NCBI RefSeq assembly: GCF_013116745.1
Contig: NZ_JABFOE010000013.1
Location: 1-64,000 of the forward strand
Direction of reading: 5' to 3'
DNA length: 64,000 nucleotides
DNA from: Arthrobacter sp. 260
GTDB lineage: Bacteria > Actinomycetota > Actinomycetes > Actinomycetales > Micrococcaceae
The position numbers and the translations under genes were made by a program. Of the stretch, positions 8,872 through 17,104 are shown in pieces. A model generated the notes under the pieces. That model was not told the DNA's origin. It did not search any database and saw only the letters and a program-made list of their open reading frames with translations. Numbering within the stretch: the first letter of the stretch is position 1; each line of letters opens with the position of its first letter.

Positions 8872-9375
8872 ATGACCAGCAAACCGTTGAACCGACGTTT
8901 ATCGGACGTTTTAGCGGCATTGCCACCGGTGAGCTCTTTCCAGGCCGCCGCACACATGGTGCTCATGGAAGAACATAATGAGCAGTCTGAAGCAGTGCCC
9001 GTGAAGGTACTCACCCGCGCTGAAGTCGCCCGGATCCTCGGAATCGCTCCGAAAACCCTCGCTAATTGGTACTCGTCGGGCCTCGGTCCTCCGGTCGTCA
9101 AGCTACATGGCCTCGTCAGGTATGACGAGGCCGACTTCATCACCTGGTACCAGACGATGAAGGCGGTTGCCTGGTGGGCCGCGCGCGTTTACGGCCGGGC
9201 GAGATCGGAGTCCCAGGCGCCAAACAGATCAATAAGGACCGGTGGGACGCCTGTGCGCGTTTCGGAGCTTCGGACGGCCGGCCGGTCCGGATTGAGCGCA
9301 CCGGCCGCACCAAGGCGATCGCTATCCGGGCAGTCCAAGAGGCCGCTGCCGCACGGGTGGAGGGGTGGCGGTTAG
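8872..9375 (+). CDS. Xis-like helix-turn-helix protein
   Basis: The ORF has 167 codons. The convincing part is residues 44-95 (VLTRAEVARILGIAPKTLANW, then GLGPPVVKLHGLVRYDEADF), a winged-helix MerR/excisionase-type domain as found in AlpA/Xis proteins that direct integrase towards excision. Beyond about residue 98 the reading frame overlaps the integrase and becomes Arg/Ser-rich shadow sequence, so the natural stop was probably lost by a frameshift near 9155-9180. The strong AGGAGGGG before the ATG supports the start. The N-terminal coding region also contains the putative arm-site pair. Confidence 0.7.
   Translation: MTSKPLNRRLSDVLAALPPVSSFQAAAHMVLMEEHNEQSEAVPVKVLTRAEVARILGIAPKTLANWYSSGLGPPVVKLHGLVRYDEADFITWYQTMKAVAWWAARVYGRARSESQAPNRSIRTGGTPVRVSELRTAGRSGLSAPAAPRRSLSGQSKRPLPHGWRGGG
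8894..8912 (+). promoter_or_regulatory. Left candidate integrase arm-type site pair
   Basis: Two direct copies, GACGTTTA (8894-8901) and GACGTTTT (8905-8912), lie 11 bp apart about 65 bp inside attL. A matching pair of GACGTTTA, 12 bp apart, lies inside attR at 27913-27932. The mirrored placement at both ends is what integrase or Xis arm sites would show. Binding is inferred. Confidence 0.35.
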
Positions 9376-10332
9376 ACGGTGAAGCCGCCGCCGAGAACGC
9401 CGTGCCGACAGTTGGGCAGCTCGCCGAGGATTGGTTCAGGAGCATTGAACCTCCCAAGGTCGAGGTGAACCAGAGCGGTAATGCCGTCGAAGCGAGCTTC
9501 GATACATCTGTGCGGCGACAGACGTTCGATCAGTACCAGAGCACCTACCGGAACCATATAGAGGCTGAGCTCGGACAATTGAAAGTGTCCGATGTCGGAG
9601 TCAAAGTCGGCAGAAGTGTTGTCCTACAACCCAGTTCGAAATATCAAGCCGCTACCAAAGAGAAAAGTGAAACCAAAGGCGCTGAACGAACCTTCACTCG
9701 GCGAGGTGCGGTCGGCTGTGCGGTCATGGCGAAACCAGCCGGGCACTTTTGTGCCCCCGAATGACGGAACGCTTGCAGACATCGTCGACGTCATGTTGGC
9801 AACCGGCACACGGATTGGAGAAGTTCTAGCCTTACGCTGGAATGACGTTGATTTGGTGAGCTCAGTTCCCACGGTGTCCATTACCGGCACACTTATTGAA
9901 CCCCGTCATGGACCTAAGTATCGGCAGCCGGTACCGAAGTCCGAGGGAAGCATCCGGAAAATCCCTCTACCCCAGTTCGCTGTCAGTGTCCTGCTTCGGC
10001 GGCGAGCTTGTTCGCCGCCGAAGAACACCGTAGATGCCGTCTTCTGGTCCCAGAACGGAACTTTCATGCAACCGTCGTCTGTTCGACGATCTTTGCGTAG
10101 TGCATTGAACGCCGCAGGTGTTGAGTTCGATTTCAAGGTAACTCCGCACACGTTCAGAAAGACCGTAGCTACTTTGCTCGCGCGGGAAGCTGGCAAGGGT
10201 GCCGCACGTTCTGTAATCGGCCACTCCAAGGAAGAGACCACCGACCAGTACTACATCGAACCCGTCACCCAAGTGGAAGACCATAGGGAGCTAATCGAGG
10301 GCGCCTTCGGTCAACGGCCGGACAGGGACTGA
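9174..10332 (+). pseudogene. Tyrosine recombinase/integrase, disrupted
   Basis: The N-terminal part starts at GTG 9174 and runs to about 9600. It has the AP2-like arm-binding region (DRWDACARFGASDGRPVRIE) and the beginning of the SAM-like core-binding domain (TVGQLAEDWF, TFDQYQSTYRNHIEAELGQL). The catalytic domain continues in another frame (about 9592-10332), with the first Arg in TGTRIGEVLALRW, then HTFRKTVATLL and GHSKEETTDQYY carrying His-Arg, His and the nucleophilic Tyr. Some 40-60 residues of the core-binding domain are missing at the junction. A deletion plus frameshift has therefore inactivated an otherwise intact catalytic domain. Confidence 0.85.
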
Positions 10333-10676
10333 ACCGTTCTACAAAGGAATTCAGTCTCCCAAGGCTGGCTGAAAGTCGGGCAGGGACCCTCAGCGGCCGA
10401 GTTGGCAGCCAACGCTAGATACCGGCACTGACATCGTCGGTTCCGCACTCGCTTGACCGCCGTCTCCCTTGCCCAAGGTGACACTAGCTACCCCGCTGTC
10501 ATTCGCCCCCAAATGAACTCCCTAGGGGGGTAACCATGGGACGGAAGCAGCTTGTGGAAAGCTCGAAATTGGTGTCACACTCTTGCGAAGCTGATGCTCA
10601 GCAGGCGGGCGAGGCAGCAGACTTTTAGAACACCGGGCGAGTTGACCGAGGCTGCTTCTGCCTGCATGCTCAACTG
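10333..10676. other. Intergenic region without a convincing gene
   Basis: Between the integrase remnant and the NYN gene there is no credible long ORF. A 30-codon ORF at 10536-10628 follows a GGGGGG run, but nothing in it is recognisable. The region presumably holds the promoter of the NYN gene. Confidence 0.5.
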
Positions 10677-11417
10677 GTGAATCCCGAAGAGAAACGCATC
10701 GCCCTGTTCATCGATGCTAACAACGCACCAGCTTCCAAAATTGATCTGGTCCTTGCCGAAGTGGCCCGTCATGGGGTTGCCAATGTACGTCGAGCATATG
10801 GCGATTGGAAAAGCCCTCGTCTACAGCATTGGGAGTCCGCCCTCCACCCGTATGCGATACGACCGATGCAGCAGTTTGCATACAGCACTGGCAAGAATGC
10901 CGCTGATATGGCAATGGTGATCGACGCCATGGATTTGCTCAATGGAGGCTCGATCGATGCCTTCGCCCTCGTTTCCAGCGACGCGGACTTCACTCCGCTG
11001 GTCATGCGAATATTGGCGAACGGTCAAAAGGTGTACGGGTTCGGGGAGAGGAAGACTCCGGAGCCCTTTGTCAACGCTTGTTCCCTATTCACCTACGTTG
11101 AAGGATTGGGGCAGGCGCCCAATAGCTCTAACACTTCGGTGGAACAACGCGCTGACTCGAGGAAACTGCGTGGTAATACCCGTCTCGTGCTCCTGATACG
11201 TAACGCTGTCGAAGCTGCAAGCGATGATGACGGCTGGGCGAACTTATCTGCGGTGGGAAGCCAAATAGGCAACCAAGCGTCGCTGGACTCCCGCAATTAC
11301 GGCTATCAAAAGTTGAGCGAACTCATAGATGCCATCGGGCTGTTCGATCTAAAAAGAGATAACCAGATAGTCCATGTTCGGGACAAGCGCGCCATAGCAC
11401 GAGACGCCCCGGGGTAA
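10677..11417 (+). CDS. NYN domain nuclease with C-terminal OST-HTH/LOTUS domain
   Basis: 246 residues from GTG 10677. The N-terminal 150 residues are a LabA-like NYN (PIN-fold) domain: RIALFIDANNAP (acidic Asp13), KNAADMAMVIDAMDLL, and FALVSSDADFTPLVMRI with the second acidic cluster. The C-terminus (about 165-240; RLVLLIRNAV, GYQKLSELIDAIGLF) is an OST-HTH/LOTUS module that binds RNA in other proteins. The expected activity is metal-dependent RNA cleavage. Proteins of this type occur in bacterial defence and RNA-decay settings. It is the first cargo gene after the integrase and stands alone. Confidence 0.85.
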   Translation: MNPEEKRIALFIDANNAPASKIDLVLAEVARHGVANVRRAYGDWKSPRLQHWESALHPYAIRPMQQFAYSTGKNAADMAMVIDAMDLLNGGSIDAFALVSSDADFTPLVMRILANGQKVYGFGERKTPEPFVNACSLFTYVEGLGQAPNSSNTSVEQRADSRKLRGNTRLVLLIRNAVEAASDDDGWANLSAVGSQIGNQASLDSRNYGYQKLSELIDAIGLFDLKRDNQIVHVRDKRAIARDAPG

Positions 11418-11478
11418 GGGTCATCCCCGCCTGCGCGAAGTCACGCCAGTGGTGTAATCCGAGTACGACTAAGCTCAG

Positions 11479-11533
11479 CCGCTGAGCTGCCGCTGAGCTG
11501 CCGCTGAGCTGCCGCTGAGCTGCCGCTGAGCTG
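11479..11533. repeat. Five tandem 11-bp repeats
   Basis: Five exact copies of CCGCTGAGCTG run without interruption, followed by a partial CCGC. The unit itself holds the near-palindrome AGCT. Because 11 is not a multiple of 3, it is unlikely to be coding. It lies between the convergent 3' ends of the NYN and EEP genes. Confidence 0.85.
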
Positions 11534-11662
11534 CCGCGAAACGCGGGAAATGAGCGTGCACCGCGAGCTCAACGCCGAGTACCTCACCGGGGCACCAAGG
11601 TTCGAGACTGAGCTGGGAGCCCTCCCACACTAGGAACTGTTCAGGCAGGCAGATGAACCGGG

Positions 11663-12379
11663 TCAACCTGACGGGCCGCGGTGGAACGCCTGCGTCAGGA
11701 CAGTAGAAGACCTGTCGACGTCGAGGATAAGCGGCATGTGGTCGCTGTGGGCGAGCCAGGCCTCGTGCCTGCCGATCTCCAAATTCGCTGTCATATCAGC
11801 GCTGAGGAAGGCGTAATCGATGTGGTGCGGCTTCTCGGGGTTGCGGCTGCCGAAGAACGTCGGGTGCCGCTCGCTACCCTGCGCCACGTTTTCCTGGCGG
11901 TGGTAAACGCTGTGAAGACCCAGCTGCTCGAGCTTATCGACCAGCATTGAATGGTTCCGTCCCGGGTGCATCTTGTCCCAGAGCGTGCTGCTGTTGAAGT
12001 CACCGATGAGCAGGGACTGCGGGTGTCGCAGGAACTCGGCCTGCCGGTTGACGATCTCGTGGGTGACCCGCACATAGCGGAGGTCCCGGGTGCGGACGTG
12101 TGCCCATAGGGCGATGATGTTCATGCCGTCCACGCTGAACGGGATATGCCATGGCAGGAGCTGCCCAGCTTCGTACTCCAAGTAGGTGCGGTCGGTGAAG
12201 CCGAGAACGCCCAGGCCCTTGTTCGGGTTAGACCCCACCCACGTCTTGAACGGCGCGTCAGAGTCCGTGATGGCCCTCAGCGAAACTTCCGCCAGAGCGG
12301 CTATGTCGGGCCGCAATGCCTCGATCAGATGCCGTTTCTTGGTGTAGCCCATCGCACAGTTCCACGACACGATCCGCAT
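11663..12379 (-). CDS. Endonuclease/exonuclease/phosphatase (EEP) family protein
   Basis: 238 residues with the full EEP catalytic set: RIVSWNCAMG (Asn7), AALAEVS (metal Glu31), SLLIGDFNSS (Asp-Asn), PHHIDYAFLS, and the C-terminal SDHMPLILD catalytic His. This fold includes ExoIII/APE AP endonucleases and DNase I. Members hydrolyse phosphodiester bonds with Mg2+. It has no signal peptide, so it is cytoplasmic. It starts 2 nt after the stop of the glycosylase-like gene, which implies an operon and suggests, by inference, that it cuts DNA at sites made by that partner. Confidence 0.87.
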   Translation of the reverse strand: MRIVSWNCAMGYTKKRHLIEALRPDIAALAEVSLRAITDSDAPFKTWVGSNPNKGLGVLGFTDRTYLEYEAGQLLPWHIPFSVDGMNIIALWAHVRTRDLRYVRVTHEIVNRQAEFLRHPQSLLIGDFNSSTLWDKMHPGRNHSMLVDKLEQLGLHSVYHRQENVAQGSERHPTFFGSRNPEKPHHIDYAFLSADMTANLEIGRHEAWLAHSDHMPLILDVDRSSTVLTQAFHRGPSG

Positions 12380-12381
12380 CG

Positions 12382-13215
12382 TCAGGCTACAGCGGGGCCG
12401 AGGGCAGCGGCCTGAAGGCGGAGAAAGTGCTCCGGATACATGGCGGCGAGGCCCCTTACCTTTGGGTGGTGGGCGCTGTTGTGCCAGAGGTAGCAGACCG
12501 TTCGCATCCGGCCGCCGAGGTTCATCTCGAAAATACTCTGTGCCGGGTCAACTCGGCCGGTCGTCTTATCATCCCGTCCGAAGCGCGGGTAGCGGTTCGC
12601 TACCTCAGGGTAGGCACGCAGTAAGCGGTCGCGCGCCTGGCGGCCGACCACGATGATCAGGTTCGCCGGCGTCGCCGAGAGGACCCGGTCCATGTGCATG
12701 GAGCTGCAACGGTCGGCAGCCTCCTTGACGCCGTCCTCACTGCCGGACTTGCAGTGGACGATCTCGGTCATGGCCACGTTCTCGTACCAGGGCAGGTCGG
12801 TCCCGACCAGCGCTTCAGTCTGGGCCCTGACCCATTTCCAGTAGCCTTCTGGGCGACCCCGGGAAAAACCGTCGACTTTCAGATGCCGAAGCTCCTGGTT
12901 CACCCAGTCGTGCTCGCTGTCGAAGCGGTTCAGCATGAAGTCGGCGATGTCCGGATCTTCCCATTCCGCGTTCGGATACTTTTCCGCCAGATGCTTGCCC
13001 GCCATCCCAGCGCTAATAGCTGGATTCGACGACAGGAAGACCACCTTGGCGGTCTCCAGCTTGCCTGCCCACGCCTCGGGAACCTGGAACGGTCCCTCGT
13101 ACTGATCCTGGGAGTGCACCACCTTGTGGCACGGGTGTGTTGGGTCCGCAGCGGCCAGTGGTACTTCCGGGCAGCGGGCAATGCTCAGTGCGAGTTCCTC
13201 GAGATGTACTGGCAT
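12382..13215 (-). CDS. Uracil-DNA-glycosylase-superfamily-like protein
   Basis: 277 residues from ATG 13215, preceded by GGGGGGAA. The fold signature is a UDG-like alpha/beta core: KVVFLSSNPAISAG (position of the UDG first motif), then WYENVAMTEIVHCKSGSEDGVKEAADRC, a buried strand LIIVVGRQARDRLL, and CYLWHNSAHHPK in place of the usual HPSP loop. Such proteins excise damaged or modified bases. The first motif resembles the NP variant of MUG-type enzymes rather than classical Ung, so the target base is uncertain. It is the upstream gene of a tight two-gene unit with the EEP nuclease. Family assignment is tentative. Confidence 0.65.
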   Translation of the reverse strand: MPVHLEELALSIARCPEVPLAAADPTHPCHKVVHSQDQYEGPFQVPEAWAGKLETAKVVFLSSNPAISAGMAGKHLAEKYPNAEWEDPDIADFMLNRFDSEHDWVNQELRHLKVDGFSRGRPEGYWKWVRAQTEALVGTDLPWYENVAMTEIVHCKSGSEDGVKEAADRCSSMHMDRVLSATPANLIIVVGRQARDRLLRAYPEVANRYPRFGRDDKTTGRVDPAQSIFEMNLGGRMRTVCYLWHNSAHHPKVRGLAAMYPEHFLRLQAAALGPAVA

Positions 13216-13424
13216 GTGGTTTCCCCCCGAGTTCGAATGGCGATTGAGTGTGAGCCTGCTGCTTCGACGGCGCCTCAATGCGCACCTTGCACTGCATGTG
13301 AGGCGCGGGAGCGAGCATGCGATGGGCTCAACTGGCTTTTCACGAATGAAAGGAAGTTACTGAGACCCGCGCGCTGCGAAAGGCGCTTCGTCAGGTGGCC
13401 CCGCTGCCGGCGCTGCCGGCTTAC

Positions 13425-13733
13425 CTCGATCTCTGGATGGCGCGCCTCGACCCAGTCGGCCATCCGATTGCCGCGTCGCTCAATAAACTTCAGCGAGGCT
13501 TCCTGTCACGCCATGTACTCGTCTCGCGTTGCCGGCGTCCCGGGGCGCTGGAAATCCTCGAGGGGCAGGAAGAAGTCGATGCCGTCTGGAGTCATGAGGT
13601 CTTGTCGGTGAAAGAACTCCTCGAACTGCTTGAATGTACCGAAAAGTTGGAAGAGGTCTGCGTAGGCGATGGTGACATCTGCGAGGGGGTTCCATGTCTC
13701 CGTGCCGCTGCGCGCCAGGAGGTCGAGTGTCGA
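13425..13733 (-). pseudogene. C-terminal remnant of a DUF6994-like gene
   Basis: Reading the minus strand from 13733 gives a protein-like stretch of about 75 residues (NPLADVTIAYADLFQLF, FEEFFHRQDLM, DFFLPLEDFQRP) ending at an in-frame TGA (13506-13508). The same frame then resumes with QEASLKFIERRGNRMADW up to about 13425. From memory this resembles the C-terminus of the family called DUF6994. There is no start codon, the N-terminal part is absent, and the tail is cut, so it is a fragment left by deletion. It follows, in the same frame, directly after the stop of the neighbouring gene. Confidence 0.6.
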
Positions 13734-14255
13734 TCAGCCAGCGGGAAGAGCTTCGCTGTAGTGGAGAGTGGTCATCAGTCCGTGTGACTGGTCGATGACC
13801 TGGATCCATTCGAGACCACGTTCCTTCGCATTGACTAGCTTGAACAACGCGTGCGCGGCGTCATCGGCTAGACGATCCGCTTCCTCCTCCGTTCCTGATG
13901 TCTGAAGCAGGACGACGAGATCACCTTCCCCTGGTGATTCCATGTCCGAAAGAAAGCAGGGCCATCCGACCTGGGTGGCCCTGCAAGTCTGACTCCACGA
14001 GTCGATGCCGAAAGAGTCCAGAGCTGCCTGGTTGATCTCGGCTGCAAAGGCCTCCCGTTCAGGCGCATCCGGCCCGGTCGGGGGCTGTGTTGTGCTTTGC
14101 TCTGCGGGGCTGGACTCGCCTGCTGCCGAGTCGTCACGGCCACCGCCGAGCGAGCTAATGACCCCACTAAATACGAGGGCACCGGCGATCGCGAGCCAGA
14201 TTCTATTTCTCCTTTGTTCGGGAGTTATGGACTCGTCGGTGAAGGGATTCTGCAT
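13734..14255 (-). CDS. Unknown single-pass membrane protein
   Basis: 173 residues. A short charged N-terminus (EQRRNR) precedes one hydrophobic helix (about 19-36), then a Ser/Thr/Pro-rich extracellular linker (about 40-65) and a small domain with two cysteines (QTCRATQVGWPCFLSD) that could form a disulphide. The ending is acidic and lacks motifs I recognise. It may be an exported sensor or immunity-like protein. It shares strand with the lipoprotein gene upstream, 48 nt away. The C-terminal boundary may be altered by the deletion that left the DUF6994-like fragment behind it. Confidence 0.6.
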   Translation of the reverse strand: MQNPFTDESITPEQRRNRIWLAIAGALVFSGVISSLGGGRDDSAAGESSPAEQSTTQPPTGPDAPEREAFAAEINQAALDSFGIDSWSQTCRATQVGWPCFLSDMESPGEGDLVVLLQTSGTEEEADRLADDAAHALFKLVNAKERGLEWIQVIDQSHGLMTTLHYSEALPAG

Positions 14256-14303
14256 GCGGTTGCCTTTGTCGGTGTGCGGACGGAATATATGGGGATCGAG
14301 TGG

Positions 14304-15350
14304 CTACCGGTAGTTAGCTTCCAGGACGATGTAGTCGCGGGCGCCTTCGCCGGTCAAGGCCCAGCACATCATGTGAGGTGAACCCTCGATTCGCTCGCCG
14401 TAGCTGGATTCATAGCAATCGAAGCCATCGGTGACGTGACTGCGGGCGCCCCAAGCTGTGCCCGTGTCAAGCACCGTTTGCAAGATGGATTTGGCTTCAT
14501 CACAAGTGATGCCGGCTAGGTTCTGGTACGTGTATTTTGCACCCATGCACGAACCGTTAGTGTTCGCCTCAGGCGCCTGCGTAGCAATCGAGGTAGGTGG
14601 CTCAGAGGCAGTCAAGGACTGGATGATGGGGAGAATCTGGTTGCGGAATTCGGCGCTGGCAGCGAACTGCTCGGCATCGGCCGTCAATTCATTGAGCTGA
14701 TCTTTGGGTCCCAACTCCCGTGAGCCTAAAAAGGACAACCAATAATGATTGCCCCAGCTGAACCTGAAGTTCCACGTATCTGTTCCCGGGACAGCCGCAC
14801 CGTAGGTGACCGCGGCGTTACCAGCGCGAGGGTCATGCCCAAGGCTAACGCCGACGACCGCTTGGGGAGCTGTCCCACCATTGTCTGTGGCGCCGACGAT
14901 CGGCCCCAGAGGGGTCATGCTGATCAGCGGACCCATTCCCCCGGAGTTAGTTTCTAGTGGTGACGATAGGAGGGTGAGGATGCGCTGGCCTTCTTGATCA
15001 AACAGCGACCAGGGTGACCCCTCTTCAGACTCGGTGACAGTCCACCCGGTCGGGTAACGGAAGCTCAAGGTGCCATCGGGAGAGGTGAACGTCTCGTTGA
15101 GTGCAGTGGGTCCCTCGAACGCTGCTGGCGACCGAGTACTGGTTGGAGCCGCGGCCGGGGTCGGAGATGGGGTAGGGGAGAGTTCCGCGGGTGGCACGGC
15201 CGAGGTCTGAACCGAGGAGGTCGTTTCGGCCTGCACCGTTTCTGATGCACCCGAGCTTGAGGGGTCCGTTCCGAGATTCGAGCAGCCCGTGGCCGCCATC
15301 ACGCACGCCACGACAAGAGGTATCAGAAGGACGCGAGAGACCGTATTCAT
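14304..15350 (-). CDS. Putative lipoprotein of unknown function
   Basis: 348 residues from ATG 15350. A signal peptide ends in the lipobox MAATGC, then a Ser/Thr/Pro-rich linker typical of surface lipoproteins (about 25-80). A central beta-rich domain begins with SPDGTLSFRYPTGWTV, the kind of opening seen in PsbP/DUF1795-like domains. A separate C-terminal module from about 265 (SCMGAKYTYQNLAGITCDEA to DGFDCYE and MMCWALTG) has four cysteines and looks disulphide-bonded. Surface anchoring is well supported; the role is unknown. Confidence 0.7.
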   Translation of the reverse strand: MNTVSRVLLIPLVVACVMAATGCSNLGTDPSSSGASETVQAETTSSVQTSAVPPAELSPTPSPTPAAAPTSTRSPAAFEGPTALNETFTSPDGTLSFRYPTGWTVTESEEGSPWSLFDQEGQRILTLLSSPLETNSGGMGPLISMTPLGPIVGATDNGGTAPQAVVGVSLGHDPRAGNAAVTYGAAVPGTDTWNFRFSWGNHYWLSFLGSRELGPKDQLNELTADAEQFAASAEFRNQILPIIQSLTASEPPTSIATQAPEANTNGSCMGAKYTYQNLAGITCDEAKSILQTVLDTGTAWGARSHVTDGFDCYESSYGERIEGSPHMMCWALTGEGARDYIVLEANYR

Positions 15351-15441
15351 GGTCACAGTGTCACACAAGTTCTGGCGGGTGCCGGACAGCGCAATGCAAT
15401 CAGTTCATGAAGGTTGAACGCTGTAAGGCTCGTGGCTTTTC

Positions 15442-15729
15442 CTAAAAGCCATTCTCCATCAACCCTCCTCGCGCCGCCGCTTCCTCATGGGCGAGGATCT
15501 GAGCCTGTAGCTCTGGTTGAGCATGGGTGCTGAATGACCCGGGCAGGTGTTCCAGCAGGTTGATGGACTCCACGATGGGGGTGAGCGCATACTCCTTGCT
15601 GAGGTTGCGGGCTGTGGAAGTGCTGACGGCCAGCTCAGTGAACCGGCGCAGGTTATTCAGGAGCAATCCGGTTTGGCTGGCACGCTGCTCGTAGCTGGCG
15701 GAGGGACCGACGGGCGTTGCCGTCGTCAT
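15442..15729 (-). CDS. Small hypothetical helical protein
   Basis: 95 residues, mostly amphipathic helix with no transmembrane segment or cysteines. LLLNNLRRFTELAVSTSTARNLSKEY and IVESINLLEHLPG suggest a small helical bundle, possibly a partner of a neighbouring protein. No family recognised. It is divergent from the next gene, with 125 nt between them. Confidence 0.45.
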   Translation of the reverse strand: MTTATPVGPSASYEQRASQTGLLLNNLRRFTELAVSTSTARNLSKEYALTPIVESINLLEHLPGSFSTHAQPELQAQILAHEEAAARGGLMENGF

Positions 15730-15854
15730 GATTCAATCCCCGTCGGTATTACCGCCCAGGTCTTCAACGGTCAGAGCCTCTCGGTTCTCGCAATGGTCGC
15801 CGCGGTGGTCCTCATTCAGCAGCGCCGGAACGCGGCACCCGCGCACGCCCAGTC

Positions 15855-16127
15855 GTGAAAATGCCCACCGACCGGGACATCGCCAATGCGGTCGGACCAC
15901 TGATTGATCAGGCGAAGACCGCTGGCATGATGGAATCTGCCCGCCTGGCCCCGGCCACGCTGAACGAGCTGCGCACCAGCGGCGCCGCCAACGAATCCAT
16001 CCAGGCAGTCGAGTCCCTGATGCGTCAGATGTTCGAGGCCGCCGGGATGGGCGTGCCGGCCGAACCGCTCAGGACTGTCCGGGACCTACAACGCAGCACC
16101 CTCGCTTCCCTGAGCCAGCCTCGATGA
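15855..16127 (+). CDS. Small hypothetical protein
   Basis: 90 residues from GTG 15855 (or ATG 15861). It is Ala/Leu-rich and helical, without motifs I recognise. The GTG overlaps by 4 nt the stop of a short upstream reading frame whose end (QSLSVLAMVAAVVLIQQRR) looks like the last helix of a DMT-type transporter. This gene may once have followed a now-lost membrane protein gene. Its 3' end overlaps the convergent gene by 59 nt, so one of the two is probably shorter or not expressed. Confidence 0.4.
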   Translation: MKMPTDRDIANAVGPLIDQAKTAGMMESARLAPATLNELRTSGAANESIQAVESLMRQMFEAAGMGVPAEPLRTVRDLQRSTLASLSQPR

Positions 16128-16527
16128 ATTTAGCTATCGACGCCAACAGCGCAGCCCCACCGACGAATATCCCACCGATCACTATCTCCAGGGGATTGGT
16201 GTACGAGATGCTCTTGATCTGCAGGACGTCCGAGCGGATCTGAGCAAGAACGCGGTAGGGAGGATTCGTCCTTATTGGATGGCCACCTATCTCGACTTGC
16301 TCTCCAAGCTCCCGATCCAGAATTGCTTCAATTTCAGAATCGGTGCCTGACCCCCACGGCATTTTCCTCAGCGGTGGGGCGAGCAGTACAAAGCCCAGCG
16401 CCACCTCGTCGAGAGCTGCTCCGATGATTCGGTGCAGTTCCTCCGCACTGGCATTCGGCACGGTGTTGATGCTGATCCGAGGCAACGCTGCTTCGGTCCT
16501 GACTCTTGAATGAGTGGCAGTAGACAT
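16069..16527 (-). CDS. Hypothetical protein with C-terminal membrane helix
   Basis: 152 residues. The N-terminal ~100 residues are soluble alpha/beta sequence (LPRISINTVPNASAEELHRI, YRVLAQIRSDVLQIKSISYT). A hydrophobic helix (PLEIVIGGIFVGGAALLASIA, about 112-132) and a short basic, cysteine-containing tail follow. No family recognised. It overlaps the convergent upstream ORF at its 3' end. Confidence 0.5.
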   Translation of the reverse strand: MSTATHSRVRTEAALPRISINTVPNASAEELHRIIGAALDEVALGFVLLAPPLRKMPWGSGTDSEIEAILDRELGEQVEIGGHPIRTNPPYRVLAQIRSDVLQIKSISYTNPLEIVIGGIFVGGAALLASIAKFIEAGSGKRGCCVVGPGQS

Positions 16528-16653
16528 GACGTCACCCTAGCGGTACGCCGTGAGAGCACCACGGATTAGCTCAAGCAAGCGTGTCTACGCATGTTCCCCA
16601 GTGAAGGCCGATCGGGGCGGGCGTAGCACCTCCCACAGGACTAGGGAGCACTG

Positions 16654-16941
16654 TTGACCGTAACAGCAGAGGCTGCAGTAAGCGCAGCACAGAAGAGCCA
16701 GAAGTTCACTTATCGGGTGCGCATGCGCGACGACAAGATTGAGACTGGCGAGGCCACGCACACCAGCCGTGACGGTGTGATCGCCAGCCTGAAGCGCAAC
16801 CAGGACATCCAGACGATCCTCTACGTCTTCAACCCAACCGCTCCCGGAGCCGGAGCGAAGTCCCGGCCGAAGAACCCCTCACTTGTGGCATCGTCACGCC
16901 AGCTGGAGTTTTGCCTCATCAACGGCCTGGACAAGCGCTAA
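16654..16941 (+). CDS. Small hypothetical protein
   Basis: 95 residues from a TTG start preceded by GGGAG. The opening KFTYRVRMRDDKIETGE resembles the beta-rich N-terminus of type II secretion/type IV pilus F proteins (YRVRDxxGKxxxGE). The rest does not continue that family, so this may be chance or a fossil fusion. No membrane segment. Function unknown. It lies downstream of and convergent with tnpB. Confidence 0.45.
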   Translation: MTVTAEAAVSAAQKSQKFTYRVRMRDDKIETGEATHTSRDGVIASLKRNQDIQTILYVFNPTAPGAGAKSRPKNPSLVASSRQLEFCLINGLDKR

Positions 16942-17104
16942 TTCCTGGGCGCCTTCGGTAGAGCGGCAAAACTGGATGACCCCGTCCTGCCCGGGGTGCA
17001 CTCGGCCTAACATTTTGCCGTTCACCGCCGTCGGATAGAAAGCGGTCGGATACAGCGCCGCACACATGAGGTTGACCTCCCCTTTCTTTTTCGGAAAGGA
17101 CTCC

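Noticed and set aside
10536-10628. 30-codon ORF after a GGGGGG run
   Set aside because: Good spacing but no recognisable composition or conservation evidence.
11479-11533. CRISPR-like array
   Set aside because: Repeats are head-to-tail without spacers, and no cas genes are present.
11475-11666. Minus-strand ORF through the 11-bp repeats
   Set aside because: Its C-terminus is only the translated tandem repeat, whose unit length breaks frame; no support for coding.
15740-15858. Short frame ending like the last helix of a DMT transporter
   Set aside because: No start or complete domain; too short to call as more than a possible remnant.
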